From the NCBI GenBank assembly GCA_030549495.1, contig JAUIRK010000268.1, positions 117,377-181,376 of the forward strand: 64,000 bases of DNA, written 5' to 3'. Below are positions 48,611 to 60,094 of this stretch, one piece after another. Source of the stretch: Nectonema munidae. Lineage: Eukaryota; Nematomorpha; Nectonematoida; Nectonematidae. Numbering within the stretch: position 1 is the first letter of the stretch; every line of letters starts with the position of its first letter. The notes beneath the pieces are model-generated. The model did no database searches, had not been told where the DNA came from, and worked only from the letters and a program-made list of their open reading frames with translations. The position numbers and the translations under genes are program-made.

Positions 48611-49145
48611 CAGTGCCGATCCTAAGAGAGAGGGTAATACCATTGCCTTCCCTTCTACTTTTTTCTGAACTCTAAATTTTGTAAAAAACTATCAAAAATA
48701 TTTGAAGTGTCATTTTATATTAGCAAAAAAACTTTTTTCCATTTTGGGAATATTATGACTTATTGTATTTGAGCATATAAAAACAGTTATTTAATGTGTA
48801 CAAGTGTGTAAATTAAATAAATGATAATAGTAAATTTTTACGATAATTATTTTTCTTTTTCTAATTTATTCAATCAAACATGATAAGTATAAAGTGTAAA
48901 AAATATATAGTTTCAAGAAAGTCCTCAAATAATTTTGATGATGATTTGAGTTAAATAAAAAAAGCACATCAAATGCATAAATGTAATTGAAACAAGTGAG
49001 ATTGTTAATTCTTAGAAAATTATGAGTTTTATAAATTGAAAAGTTGGCCTCTGTGATGCCCATACACTTTTGAAAACCAGAATCGCCACTGCTCAGGAAG
49101 CATTTTATATTCTGAAATACAATAAGTCATAATATTCCCAAAATG
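48611..49145. repeat. Interleaved inverted repeats
   Basis: Two structures overlap. CAGTGCCGATCCT (48611) and AGAATCGCCACTG (ending 49091) look like hAT ends. A separate perfect 31-bp inverted pair lies at 48740-48770 and 49115-49145 (core GGGAATATTATGACTTATTG) and extends inward with a few mismatches to about 46 bp. No coding content; the small frame at 48866-49063 shows no motif. Confidence 0.7.
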
Positions 49146-49260
49146 AGAAACAAAAAAGATTTTAAATATATATTTATATTCTAAAATTACTCAATCTTAC
49201 CAAATAATTTTACAATGCTTAATTGGATATTTAAGAATTTAATCACGTTTCAAAATTTGA

Positions 49261-51008
49261 ATGTCTGAAAAGAGAAAACTTCGTCAATATTCTTCAGAAT
49301 ATTTAAAGTTTGGTTTCATTCAATGTCCCAGTAATGATAAGTTACCTCTATGTTTAATTTGTGGTAAAACATTTTCTAATGAAGCGATGAAGCCTTTCCG
49401 ATTAAGTAACCATTTGGAAAAAATTCATCCTGACAAAGTTAATAAAGATGAACTGTATTTCAAAAATTTGAAAGAAAAACATAAAAAACAATGCTTGAAT
49501 TTTAATAATTTTAAAAATTCAAGTAATCTTGAAAATGGACTTTTGACATCATACAAAATTTTTCTACTTATTGCAAAAACAGGCAAACCCCATAATATTG
49601 GGGAAAATTTGATACTACCTTGTATCAAAGAATTTGTTGGCACAATGATTGGTTCAGGTGATAATAATTTACTTTCATTTGTTCCTTTGAGTAACAACAC
49701 AGTATTGGCAAGAATTAATGAAATGTCAAAAAATGTAGAAACTACGTTATGTGACCAGTTAAAGTTTAAAGAATTTGTTTTACAGGTAGATGAATCTACA
49801 ATGATCAGCAATCAGTCGATTTTGCTTGCATATGTGAGATTCATCAATGACAATTCAGAATTTACAGAAGAATTTTTATTTGCGAACTTTTTGGTTAGTG
49901 ATACAAAGGGTTCAACAATTTTTAAAGTCGTAAGAAACTTTTTTCTTGAAAAAGGCATTCCATTGAAAAATATTTTAGCGTGTGCAACAGACGGCGCACA
50001 GTCAATGGTTGGCCGATATAAAGGTTTTTTTAGCTCATTTAAAAAGAATTTGTCCAGAAATTTTAACAATTCACTGTGTGATTCATAGACAACATCTTGT
50101 TGGCAAAATGATGTCACCAAGCCTTTTTGAATCCTTACAAATTGTTATAAAAGCAGTTAATAAAATTAAGCAAGCTGACTTAAGGATAGGATTTTTCAAA
50201 ATCTTTGTAGGAATGATGAAGAAGAGTTTAGCTCTCTTTTAATGCACACAGAAGTGAGATGGCTCTCAAAAGGAAATTGTCTCCAAAGATTTTTTGAACT
50301 TTATGAGAGCATTCTTGATTTTTTTAAAGATGAGGATAAGGATGACAACATAAGTTTAATTAAAAACGATATTGCTTATCTGGCCGATATTTTTGGAAAA
50401 TTGAATGACGTTAATCTCAAATTTCAAGGAAAATCTTCAAATCTAATAAAGGCTAAAGGAACTATTGGTGGGTTCATCAGCAAATTAGAGATATTTGCTT
50501 CAAGTTTATGCCGTGGTGATTTTCATCAATTTCCTAATCTTAATTCTATTTCCAAAGAAATAATGGAAATTGATAATGATGCTGTAAAAGTGTACTTGGA
50601 TCACATAAATTTATTAAAATCCGAAATGGAACAAAGATTTAAAGAAGGTGTTTTGATCCTTTCAAGTGTGATGTCGAACAAATTAATTACAAAATTCAAG
50701 AAGAAATGATTGATTTGCAAAATGACATTGAAGCAAAAGCTTTGTTCACTCTGTCAACATATGAAAAATTCTGGATAGAGAGGCTATTTTTATGCCCAAA
50801 CCTTTGGCAAGAAATCAAAATTTTATTTTCTGCCTTTACTTCCACATACTTGGTAGAAACAGGTTTCAGTGCTGCGGTATATTTGAAAAATAAACAAAGA
50901 AATAAGCTGAAAATAGATGAAACAGGCGACTTAAGACTTAAACTTACAAATATACAGCTTAATTTCAGTGAAATAATGAAAAATCACCAGCCGCAAGCAA
51001 GCCATTGA
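49261..51008 (+). pseudogene. hAT transposase, nearly full length, ZBED5/SCAND3-like
   Basis: The best-preserved hAT gene here, about 580 codons. The BED zinc finger is at residues 15-60 (CLICGKTFSNEAMKPFRLSN, then HLEKIHPDK). The first Asp is in LQVDESTMISNQSILLAYVR, the second in CATDGAQSMVGRYKG, followed by IHCVIHRQHL and TEVRWLSKGNCLQRFFELYE. The C-terminal dimerisation domain is FTSTYLVETGFSAAVYLKNK and QRNKLKIDETGDLRLKL. Three frame shifts: near 50070, near 50240 and near 50705. The start ATG at 49261 fits the position of the BED finger. Terminal inverted repeats could not be found with confidence. Few breaks suggest a younger copy than its neighbours, or one decaying under less constraint; it is not active. 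Confidence 0.88.
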
Positions 51009-53489
51009 ATTTTCAAAAATTTCATTGTTTATATTTTTTTAATTTATGCTTCTTTGGAACAGGGTTGATTTTGTTTAACGTAGTAAAAAAATCTGGATTT
51101 ATTCGAATGGATGAATTAGTAATATAAAAGCTAATGCATAGAATTCAAATTTATAGGGTTTTCTCAATATTGAATTTTTTGCAATTAATAAATTTTCCTA
51201 GTATTCATATTGCTAATAAAATAATCGATTTTAGAATTAATGAAAAATTATAAAACCGATTTGAAATGCAATCTAGCAAAAAAATTTCCTAACAATAATA
51301 GCTTGCCGCGCCTCTATATCGTGAACTATTTTTTCAGGAAATTTTAAGTAACCGGTTTTAAATGGAATTTGTTGATTCTTCACGTAGTAATTTATGCTTA
51401 GCAAATTTTAAAGCGGTCACAAGATAAGATATCTTTCATTTTTACAAGCGTTCTCCCATTTCTAACTCAATTAGAAAGCATATATTGAGTTTTTTCTCCG
51501 TCTTTGAGATATTTAGCTTCTGATATTATAGGCGTTTAATTTAATTAGATGATACTGCATCCCAGAGTTAACCAGTTACATTTAATAAAAAATTTATTTT
51601 AAGCTCGAGTGGTTTTCTCGTTCATCGTAAGTTATTGCATATTTTAATCTGGTGCTTAGCTCAATTACCCTAAAAGCTTTATCTTTCACTCCGAGATACA
51701 TGCAAAGAAGATTGTTTTAAACATAAAATCATTTGATTTATGAAAGCAAAAAACTTGGCTTGTTTACAATTTTTTCCAACAATTCTGTTTTGTTTACAAA
51801 ATGAAATAAAGGTGACTGAATTTTTTAATTCTTATTTTGAATATTATTCTCAGCTTACAAAGAACAAAGAAAGTTTTCTGCTTTCAATTTGAGTTCAGCA
51901 TTTTTAGTTTACAAAATCTAGTTATTTTTTGTTCAATAATAAAAATCCTTTTTTATAAAAAAAAAAGAAGTAATATATTCATTTGAAATTTTAATTTAGT
52001 ATATGGATTACACCATAAATTTTTTAATTTTTATAAAAGTAGATGAAATTTAATAATTTTTTCTTGAATTTATTAGTTTCAAAATTTTCCATTTTTGTCA
52101 AAAAATGGGCAATTTAAATTAGGAATGAGACTTTGTAATGCAATGAATAAAAAATAAGTATTTATGAGAAGTGCCTTTCCTTGAAGAATAGAGAAGGGGT
52201 GGGAGTACTGACTGACTATCCAATATGTAGTTTTGTATGGCTCTGACTGAAAGACCATTTGAAAAATATCAGTTTCATCTATGAAATCTTTAAAATGATG
52301 TGTCAAGAATAATGATGATGTTTCTAAAATTTCAATTTTTGTGAAACACACTTATTTCTTCTAATTATTTTCAAAATGAAATCGAGATAATACAAAACAG
52401 TACTTTTTATTCAATACATTTTTAAACAAATCTAAATACTAATTATGATTTTCAAATGTTCTTTTTCACAGTTCTTTAAATTATTTCATTTTCATGAATC
52501 TAAATTAATTAAAAAAAGTAAACTTAAAAATTTAGTGACAGTCAAAAAAAATCGCAGGTTAAAATAAATAAACAAAATATATATAAAATCTGCATCATTT
52601 GCTGTGCAATCTTTAGAGAATCGCTCTTTGTGTATCTAACTACTTTCATTATGCTTTGTCTTCTCATGGAATTTTCGTTCACAATTAACATATCAAATCA
52701 AAAGTTAAATGCATTATGAACTTCGTGAGCATGCTGAGAGATAGATAGTCTTGATAGAGTCATAGTATTACTTCAAATTAGTTGATTTGGCATATTGTGA
52801 CAGGAAAATGGAATAATCAGTTAAATATAAATAAAGAATAACTACATGAAAATGCATAAGAATCGGTTTCGTTCATTTAAGACTTGCCATGAACGCTTGA
52901 CTATCTAACAAGAACGTTAGATGCTATGCCTGAGACGTAACACCATAGCATCATATTAAGTATACTAGTGAATAAGATGGCCGTCATGCTTGATTAGCCT
53001 TATTTTGAGACAGCATGCTTGAGTTTCCCCCATCTACTAACAAAGTTTTTATAGCTCTACTTTTTCCCAAAATTTCCATTTTAGCCCTGCTACTTTGTTT
53101 CTGGCACTAGAAAGTTCTATTTTGATTTTAATTCTAAACAAAAAACTTTGTGCCATTTTTCAATTTAGATTTCTCATTAAGATTAATATAACAATTAGAA
53201 TTAACATAATTTGATAGTTGGATTTAATTGTTCGTCTTCAAAATTCGTTTACAATTTTATCTTCTAAATTTATTATTATAAAGTATGAACTATATTTAGT
53301 CTTTGGTAACTTTCTCTTAACTTTTTCAATTAAACTCACTGAAACAATATACAAATAAAATAATTAATGGAAAAATATAAAATTTATTATAAATTAGAAA
53401 TGGAAATTTAGTCTATAAATCAATGAATCACATTTAATATGCCATTAAAACAGTCAAATTATATATATACCAAAAATGAAAACAATATT
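51009..53489. other. Spacer between the hAT and PERK genes
   Basis: AT-rich. TTTATT near 53389 on the plus strand is an AATAAA poly(A) signal on the minus strand, about 100 bases after the PERK stop. An open frame at 52079-52351 has no known motif. No other feature seen. Confidence 0.45.
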
Positions 53490-56108
53490 TTAAATACACG
53501 TTATCTTCTGATGTAAAAATGTGAAAATAGTAGAGGAAATAATTTCGTTTGAGTTGGGTCTGTTGCTTGGTTCTTTTGACGTCAACCACTTTGCGAACTC
53601 TATTGCAAGGCCTTGCCATTCCTTCAAGTTAATGGTAGATATCTGTTCAACATTCACCTCCTCACGGTTTTCCTTAGAATCTAAATAGGCTTGCACCTGA
53701 TTCGTTTTAGGTGCTTTAAGGGTTTTAATGGATATTGAACGCTCCATTTCGCTATAAAAATAGTGAATGAGTTCAAAAAATATGATACCTAAAGCGTAGA
53801 TATCAACTTTGTTTGTATATGGGAAGTTTGAGTGCTGTTCTGGACTCATGTACAAACGAGTTCCAACATCTTTGGTGAGGTTGTTTTGGCATGTCTTTCC
53901 ATCTGTTGTTTCTGTCAAGAGACTATCCTCACTCTCGCCCCCAGAAACTAATCCGAAGTCCCCTATCTTTACAGTTTTTTCGTCTGAAAAGAAAATATTT
54001 GATGGCTTTAAATCACGATGAATTAAACCTTGCTCATGCACATAGGTAATAGCATGGACGATTTGTGTGAAAACTGCTATGCGCTCCACATATCCAACGG
54101 TTTCTAATGTATTCTTTTTCAGCCAGTCTTTAAGTGTTTCTTCATGGCATAGTTGCATTTGAATGTACAGAGATAATTTGCTATTGCGTGAAGAGCATTT
54201 TTTGTACTTATCATCTTTAAAATTATTATCACCATATTCACAACTTTCTTCTATGGAAACAAGTGCTTTTTCTTTTCCTAAACTTGTTGAATGTTTAAAT
54301 TCAATGCTAAAAGAATTTTCTACTGAAAAATTAGTTGACAATCGAATATTCTTAGTAGATACTTCCTGAACCTTAATACAACTATCTCTAGTTGAATAAG
54401 AACAAGATATACATGGACTACAATCATCACTATCATTGCTGGGTAATGATAAACGACTTTCAAGCCAAGCCTGATAGTAACGAACAATGTTAGAATGATC
54501 TAACTTTGCTAAAGCTTTGACTTCTCGCAAGAATTTTTCTTTTTCGTCACCAACATCACACAAACTTACTTTTTTGATTGCATAAAATTGATCGTCGACT
54601 TTGTTTCGTGCTTTATAAACCACGCCAAACCCACCACGACCCAAAACTTTCAAATTATCAAAATCACTTGAAAAACGAGAAGATAAATTGCCATTCCAGG
54701 AACAAGAAGAAGTTTGCGATGTGGAATTAGCTGATCTAATTTTCAGAAATTTCTTTTTAGAATATGAAGCAAAACTAATGATGAGTTGCGTGAAAATAAC
54801 GAGGAAAAAAGTAAGAGAGAGTAAGCACTTCCAATCAAAAATATAAGTGTAGAAGGAGTGCGTACTGATGCTAGCGACTTCTTCATTGACATGCTTATTA
54901 GGATAGGTGGCTAAAACGGGTAGAAGTTTTTTAGATATCACAGACTGAGGCCAAACATACAACCCTTTATCAAAGTGATACTTCTGTAAGGCTTTTTCGA
55001 AACCGTATTCTCCATCATCTAACTCTTCATCGCCATTATTCGTGTAGTAATCGAACTGGTTATCAAAGGAAAATGGGGTGAAGTAAAAGTCGAGATTTAA
55101 CGGCACAGAGTAAGGTCGGATGCCACGCTTATCCATACTTTTATCAAAGTACGAATTTACATAAACCTGGCCGTTATACATTCCAAGATATATCGGACGC
55201 CTCCTTTGATTTGATTTTTTATACGACATACTTTTCAAAATCGGCACCAGTCTCGAGTCTAAGAGATCTAATTTTTTAACGAAATTGCCTATGCAAAACC
55301 AAGCAGAAGCAATGGGTGCACTTAATTCACGACTCCATAAGATACCTTCCTCATTGTTCTCATACGTATAGGCATTGCTCTTGCCAATCACTCTTCCTTG
55401 AGAAACATCGAATTTCAGGTCAAAACTTTGAATGAGAGAATCAAGATCTTGAAAGCCGTTCTTACTTTGAGAAGTGTCATCGGTAGCACTGCTTAGTTCA
55501 ACGTCACTAACGCCAATATACCATGTTTCATTTCCAGATAAGGCGTTGATGCAGCGAACGACCGTGTCAAGTTTCTTAACGATTAAAATATTTGATTTAC
55601 ACGCATCATTTTCATCTTCAGTTCCCAGGTTGTTGCAGCCGTTAGAGTCGCAAGTATAACTAACTTTGCCAGTAGCCATGTTAATGCCCACAACAGATGC
55701 TTTTTCATTTCCAATTACAACTGCATTATCACTTAGCTTGATAGAGCTGTGCAATAAATCAGTCAGACTTATGGGAAGAGATTGGATGACGTCATCATAG
55801 TACTGATACAAATATCCATCTAAAGAAGGAATGATTTGAAACAATTTTTCATCTTTCATCACCTGGGCTTTCCTCAAACTTGAAGTGAGTAATGGTCCTG
55901 TGTTTGGATTCAAATTCCATACAAACTTGCCATTATCTTCTAAATTATACATCGTTAATTTTCCATCCATTGTGCTCACAATTAATAAAGGCTTTGACTC
56001 AAAATCTTTTATGGAACACGATGAATCAATTTCTTGATCGACAACATTTAACGCGTCTTTTATAGATATAGCAGCCATAAAATAAAAAAGTAAAGAAGAA
56101 AACAACAT
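53490..56108 (-). CDS. EIF2AK3: PERK-type eIF2-alpha kinase
   Basis: An ER membrane kinase that senses unfolded protein and phosphorylates eIF2-alpha to slow translation. One open frame of 872 residues. Residues 1-20 look like a signal peptide (MLFSSLLFYFMAAIS). The luminal sensor, about 20-420, has beta-propeller-like repeats (LLIVSTMDGKLTMYNLEDNG, SLDGYLYQYYDD). The membrane segment is about 425-447 (LLSLTFFLVIFTQLIISFAS). The kinase begins near 480: glycine loop LGRGGFGVVYKA, Lys in FYAIKKV, an acidic/Ser-rich insert at about 550-640, then the PERK-typical YIQMQLCHEETLKDWL, HRDLKPSNIFF (near 694), IGDFGLVS (near 718) and GTRLYMSPEQ (near 751). All catalytic residues are present. It is shorter than animal PERK (about 1,100), mainly in the insert and luminal domain. 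No intron is seen. The ATG at 56108 is chosen because it directly starts the signal peptide. Confidence 0.95.
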   Translation of the reverse strand: MLFSSLLFYFMAAISIKDALNVVDQEIDSSCSIKDFESKPLLIVSTMDGKLTMYNLEDNGKFVWNLNPNTGPLLTSSLRKAQVMKDEKLFQIIPSLDGYLYQYYDDVIQSLPISLTDLLHSSIKLSDNAVVIGNEKASVVGINMATGKVSYTCDSNGCNNLGTEDENDACKSNILIVKKLDTVVRCINALSGNETWYIGVSDVELSSATDDTSQSKNGFQDLDSLIQSFDLKFDVSQGRVIGKSNAYTYENNEEGILWSRELSAPIASAWFCIGNFVKKLDLLDSRLVPILKSMSYKKSNQRRRPIYLGMYNGQVYVNSYFDKSMDKRGIRPYSVPLNLDFYFTPFSFDNQFDYYTNNGDEELDDGEYGFEKALQKYHFDKGLYVWPQSVISKKLLPVLATYPNKHVNEEVASISTHSFYTYIFDWKCLLSLTFFLVIFTQLIISFASYSKKKFLKIRSANSTSQTSSCSWNGNLSSRFSSDFDNLKVLGRGGFGVVYKARNKVDDQFYAIKKVSLCDVGDEKEKFLREVKALAKLDHSNIVRYYQAWLESRLSLPSNDSDDCSPCISCSYSTRDSCIKVQEVSTKNIRLSTNFSVENSFSIEFKHSTSLGKEKALVSIEESCEYGDNNFKDDKYKKCSSRNSKLSLYIQMQLCHEETLKDWLKKNTLETVGYVERIAVFTQIVHAITYVHEQGLIHRDLKPSNIFFSDEKTVKIGDFGLVSGGESEDSLLTETTDGKTCQNNLTKDVGTRLYMSPEQHSNFPYTNKVDIYALGIIFFELIHYFYSEMERSISIKTLKAPKTNQVQAYLDSKENREEVNVEQISTINLKEWQGLAIEFAKWLTSKEPSNRPNSNEIISSTIFTFLHQKITCI

Positions 56109-56464
56109 GTGGTATCAAAAAGCATATACCAGAAAAGTTCTAACTCACTTCTATCATTCTATGCCAAAGCAAATGCTCTTTCTTAAAATAAAAATTAAAG
56201 TATAGCTTTAAGTGTAAAATATGAGAATAAAGTTAATATACACCGTCAAAGTTAACACTAATATTTTAATTTGTACGTGTTGATATTTCAAATACTGAGC
56301 CTTTTTTATAAGCTATCCCTGTCTCAGTAAAATATAAAAACTAAATACACCAAAAAGAAAGAGAAATTTCATCACAAAAAAGTAATTCCAGATGATAGTT
56401 TTGAATTTTGTATAAGAAAAAGTATATTTGCAATATTTTTTATTAATTACCATTTCATTGATAT
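56109..56464. other. Likely promoter and 5' leader of the PERK gene
   Basis: About 350 AT-rich bases before the dispersed repeat at 56465. No clear TATA box, initiator or unfolded-protein-response element could be picked out. Confidence 0.3.
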
Positions 56465-56995
56465 AATAATGCAAATTTGAGCTATATTTGATCAGAGGCG
56501 GTAATGTAGCCAGTAATTTGAACAAGTTTCATTACATTTTTCAATTTTTTATCAAGATTTGAATAGTTGGCAATGTTTTCACACTTTACTAAAAAATTTT
56601 TATTAATAAAATAGTACAAATAATTTTAATTTCATGTAATTTATAGCGTATAACTTAGGGAATGGAATAGCTAATTTATATAAATTTAAGGTTTGTAGCA
56701 TATTTTCTTCTAAAAATTTTAAACCTTCGATTTCTATTTAAAAGGGCCAAATTTAAATTCACGGCTACATACCTGTCAATTCATATACCCATGTCCTAAA
56801 CATATTTTCATACAATTTACTTTACTAACTGAATATATGTGTAGGTAGAATATGAAGATTATATAAAATTTCTTTGTTAATCTAGTTTGGTAACATTTTG
56901 TTGTTACAATTTTTTACATTTATAAATTTTAATTTTAAGTGGCAATCGGTCTCGGTACAGAGTAATCAATCCTCCTAACCAATTTCTTTTTGCCC
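56465..56995 (+). repeat. Dispersed repeat, copy B
   Basis: Direct-orientation match to 28870-29540, without the 110-bp tandem block. Followed at 56996-57075 by a C/G-rich string (GGGGAGGGGCCGTCG, then GGATGTGCGTACCC) that resembles a hAT-type end and may be a separate element's border. Confidence 0.8.
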
Positions 56996-57075
56996 CTCCT
57001 CCTTTCTGGAATCACTTTTGGGGAGGGGCCGTCGCCCCCTTCTCTTGTTGCCCCCTCGGATGTGCGTACCCGGTT

Positions 57076-57804
57076 GTACTACAAAGTACATACATATAGA
57101 GTACATGTTTTGTTCGAAAGAATACAATAGTCACCATTATTATAAGAAAGACAGTGATATATACTATAAGAATAATGTAAACAAAAGCGAAGTTTAGAAA
57201 CAGTTTAAAAATAATAATAATCTGTCCCTCGTGAATTTATTATTTTAAAAATTAACGTTGATATATTGGTCTATTAAATGGAATTGTCTCTTCCAAGGAA
57301 TCGTCACGGAAAGATTCAACCATAGAAAAGTTAACATTTTTGTGCCTAAAAAAGCCATGACCCCAACATAAAAGTTAAGAAACAAAAAATTAAAAATTTG
57401 CTATAAAATAGATGCAAATTTATTTATCCATTACTTCTTTTTATTTATGTAAACTTATTTATTTTATTTATTATGAGTAACATAAATCTAAATCAATATG
57501 TTTTATCTAGGGACTCTTTAAAACCTTTGTGGACAATCAAGGTAAAAAATTGAATTGTCTTAATTCACAAAAATTTTTTTATATTTAACTTAAATCCTTA
57601 AAAATATTCTTTGTCTGAAAACCTTGCGCTTTGCAAATAATTCTTTTTAACTAAAAAGTGTTACTCTGTCAAAATAGTTTCTTTTAGTTTGTAAATCATG
57701 TACATTATCTCTATACACATATATATCAATTGTGATATTTCTTATATTTTCTGTGCTTCGATTTTGTAAAAAAAAACTATTCTTTGAATAGTTACCCAAA
57801 TTTT
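57076..57804. other. Spacer, nothing recognised
   Basis: AT-rich; no supported feature. Confidence 0.35.
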
Positions 57805-58591
57805 TTACTACCTAAAAAGGCTACACGGGTCAATTGGCCCAATACTAAAATAATATAAAATCTTACTTTGACTTTAATTTATTAGATCAAATTTTAAATT
57901 GTTATTCATTTTGTTTAAAAATATTTATTTATTTGTTAATTTTCTTTTTTTTTTATTTTTAAAAATTTTTCATTTTTTTGCTTTTTGTTTTATTATTATT
58001 TTTTTAAATGGGGTGGAGATTAGTTAAGAAGGAAAAGTTGAAAATGGCAAAATTTTCTTTTCATGAAGAATTGACAAGTCATATAATGATTGTGATAGTG
58101 AAAATACATTGAATGAATGTGATGCAATTTATACGGAAGAATTGAATGAAAGGTTTATAAGTAAAGATGGTGTTATATGGTAGAAAAAATCCACTAATGT
58201 TTGGAAGAAAATATTCCAAAAATACAACCCATCATAAAAGTGGCGCAACAAGATTTATTTCTAACTGAAGCAATGAACATGTTGATGTTTTTCTTGAATT
58301 ATTTAGACAAGAGACTCTTAGTCTTATTTTGACAATGACTAATCATAAAGCAGTTGAGGTGAGCCTTTAGATTCTTTTTGAGACAAAAAATATGGCAAAG
58401 CTATTTTCAGAGAAACTATGTCAAGAGATAAGTTTGAGCGAACTTTAAAAAATTTGAGGTTTGATGATTTCAATACAATAAATACAACAAAAAAGTACGA
58501 TAAGTCTACTCCTATTGGCAAAGTTTGGGATTTGGTGAATGCAAATTTAAGAAAATGTTTTTTACCCTTTACAAATGTCACTATTGATGAA

Positions 58592-58859
58592 AAAATTAAT
58601 GGAAAAGCCATAAGTAAAAGCCTACATACAAAGTTAGCAGCACCGAACGGTGACTTTTATGTAGGTTGGCTGAAAATACAATTACTCATCGTTGCTGCTA
58701 CGAAAGTGTAACAAAATTCTATACTTTTCCCTGAGAGTATTTACTCGTAATAGTAATACTCCCTCAGCTCATTGTAGGAAATTTATTTTTTTTTCTCTGT
58801 AGTGAACTGATTGATGACACTCATAATGAGATAGTGTAATCAAGGGGCTAACAACAACA
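58592..58859 (+). mobile_element. Structured retroposon, copy 1, (AAC)n tail
   Basis: Inserted in the piggyBac gene with the direct duplication ATTGATGAA (58583-58591 and 58860-58868). Ends in GGGGCTAACAACAACA. The 3' half has two stem-loops: CTGAGAGTATT with AATACTCCCTCAG, and GATGACACT with AGTGTAATC. No A or B box of a tRNA was found, and no coding content. About 268 bp. The same 3' 137 bases occur at 60095-60231. Confidence 0.82.
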
Positions 58860-59599
58860 ATTGATGAACAATTGTTTGCTTGCCGCAGTCGCTGCAACTT
58901 CACACAATACATGCCAAACAAATCAGGGAGATTGGCATCAAATTCTGAATGCTTTGTGATAGGAGTACTAACTACTATTTTGAGTCATCTCCATATACAG
59001 GTAAGGAAGAAAGAGAAACGAGTTTGTGAGCACATAGTTTTAAAACTAATGGAAAACTATTCCAACATGGGTTTGAATTTAACTACCGATAAGTTTTTTA
59101 CAGGCCTTGGTTTGGTAAAAAAGTTTTTGAATAAAAAAACATATTTGGTGGGTACAATTAGAGCAAACAAAAAAAAAGTTCAAGTCTACTCCATAAAAAA
59201 AACTCCTGTATTCTCGTCTAAATTTTTGTACAGTCCAGAAGGAATAATGATGCTGGGTTACAAAACTAAACTAAATAAAAGTTTATATACTTTCCTCAAT
59301 GCATGACCCTAATACAATTTTAGTAAATCAGAAAAATAAACATGAAGCAATGTTTTACAACCCTACAAAAGGAGGTGTAGACACTGGGGATGAAATGCTA
59401 AAAACTAACTCTACTAAACCTGGAACAAGATGGCCGTTAGCTGTCTTTTTCAATTTATTAGACAAAATATGTTTAAATGCTTATATAATAACCAACGATT
59501 TGAACTTTGAAGTGCGTAGTAGACGGAAATTTTTGCTTTCCTTTTGTGAAACTTTGTATCAAGGCGATCAAAATAAAATCAATGTAAATGTACCATAGG

Positions 59600-59765
59600 G
59601 TGCATCGAGAAGGCACAATTCCACCGCTTGTATAGAGCTATGAGGAAAGTAAGCTTGATGCGGGATCGAACCCAAGACCTTGAGTTATCGAAACACAGTA
59701 TCTAACCAAACCTTACTCACACAGAGATCAGGTAGAGAAAATATCTTTGAAAAGATAAAGTCCTG
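59600..59765 (-). mobile_element. tRNA-like SINE in piggyBac 2
   Basis: On the minus strand TTGGTTAGATACTG (box A, near 59718) and GGTTCGATCCC (box B, 59660-59670) are tRNA-type promoter boxes about 45 bases apart. The piece lies between the piggyBac core and its Cys-rich end, where no extra sequence is expected. Borders are approximate and no target duplication was found. Its body differs from the SINE at 11620-11822. Confidence 0.65.
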
Positions 59766-60094
59766 TTGAAAAAACGCATATATTGCAAAAAATGTTCTAA
59801 GAACAAGACGCGTTCAAAATGTTATAAATGCTGTACTCCTGTTTGTGGAACATGCTCTGATATAATTGCTGCTTAGATTATTTCGCTGACTGAAAGTTTT
59901 GAAAATTCATGTTTTTTTAATAAATATAAATCCAATTTTTTGGATGTTTATAAACTTTTTGTATTTCTTCGGAAGTTTATAGGTCAATTGACACAATAAG
60001 ACGTTATAAGTATACTTCCTGAAAAAATAACATTTTTTGTTTTTTTGAGTTAAATTATCCCGAAAAAAGAATACAAGCCTGGACTCTTAATTTT

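Larger units (their letters stand above)
58070..59877 (+). pseudogene. piggyBac transposase remnant (element 2)
   Basis: PGBD-type DDE transposase. In order: acidic N-terminus; RFISKDGVIW (58150); MSRDKFERTLKNLRFDDFN (58418); TPIGKVWDLVNANLRKCFLP and VTIDEK (58585), with the first catalytic region. The gene is cut here by a retroposon and resumes at 58860 as TIDEQLFACRSRCNFTQYMP. Then LTTDKFFTGLGLVKKFL and LVGTIRANKKK (59145), YNPTKGGVDTGDEMLKTNS (59360) and GTRWPLAVFFNLLD. A second retroposon follows. The Cys-rich C-terminal domain is intact at 59780-59877 (CKKCSKNKTRSKCYKCCTPV, stop TAG). Breaks in the host gene: a frame change near 59300, stops in 58190-58380, and the two insertions. Confidence 0.88.

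Noticed and set aside
55474-55659. Plus-strand frames opposite the PERK gene (53809, 54163, 55474)
   Set aside because: They are shadows of the antisense strand of a well-supported gene.
20806-57075. CAGTGGCGTACC at 20806 and GTGCGTACCC near 57062 as ends of elements
   Set aside because: Each resembles a hAT end, but no partner end or duplication was found.
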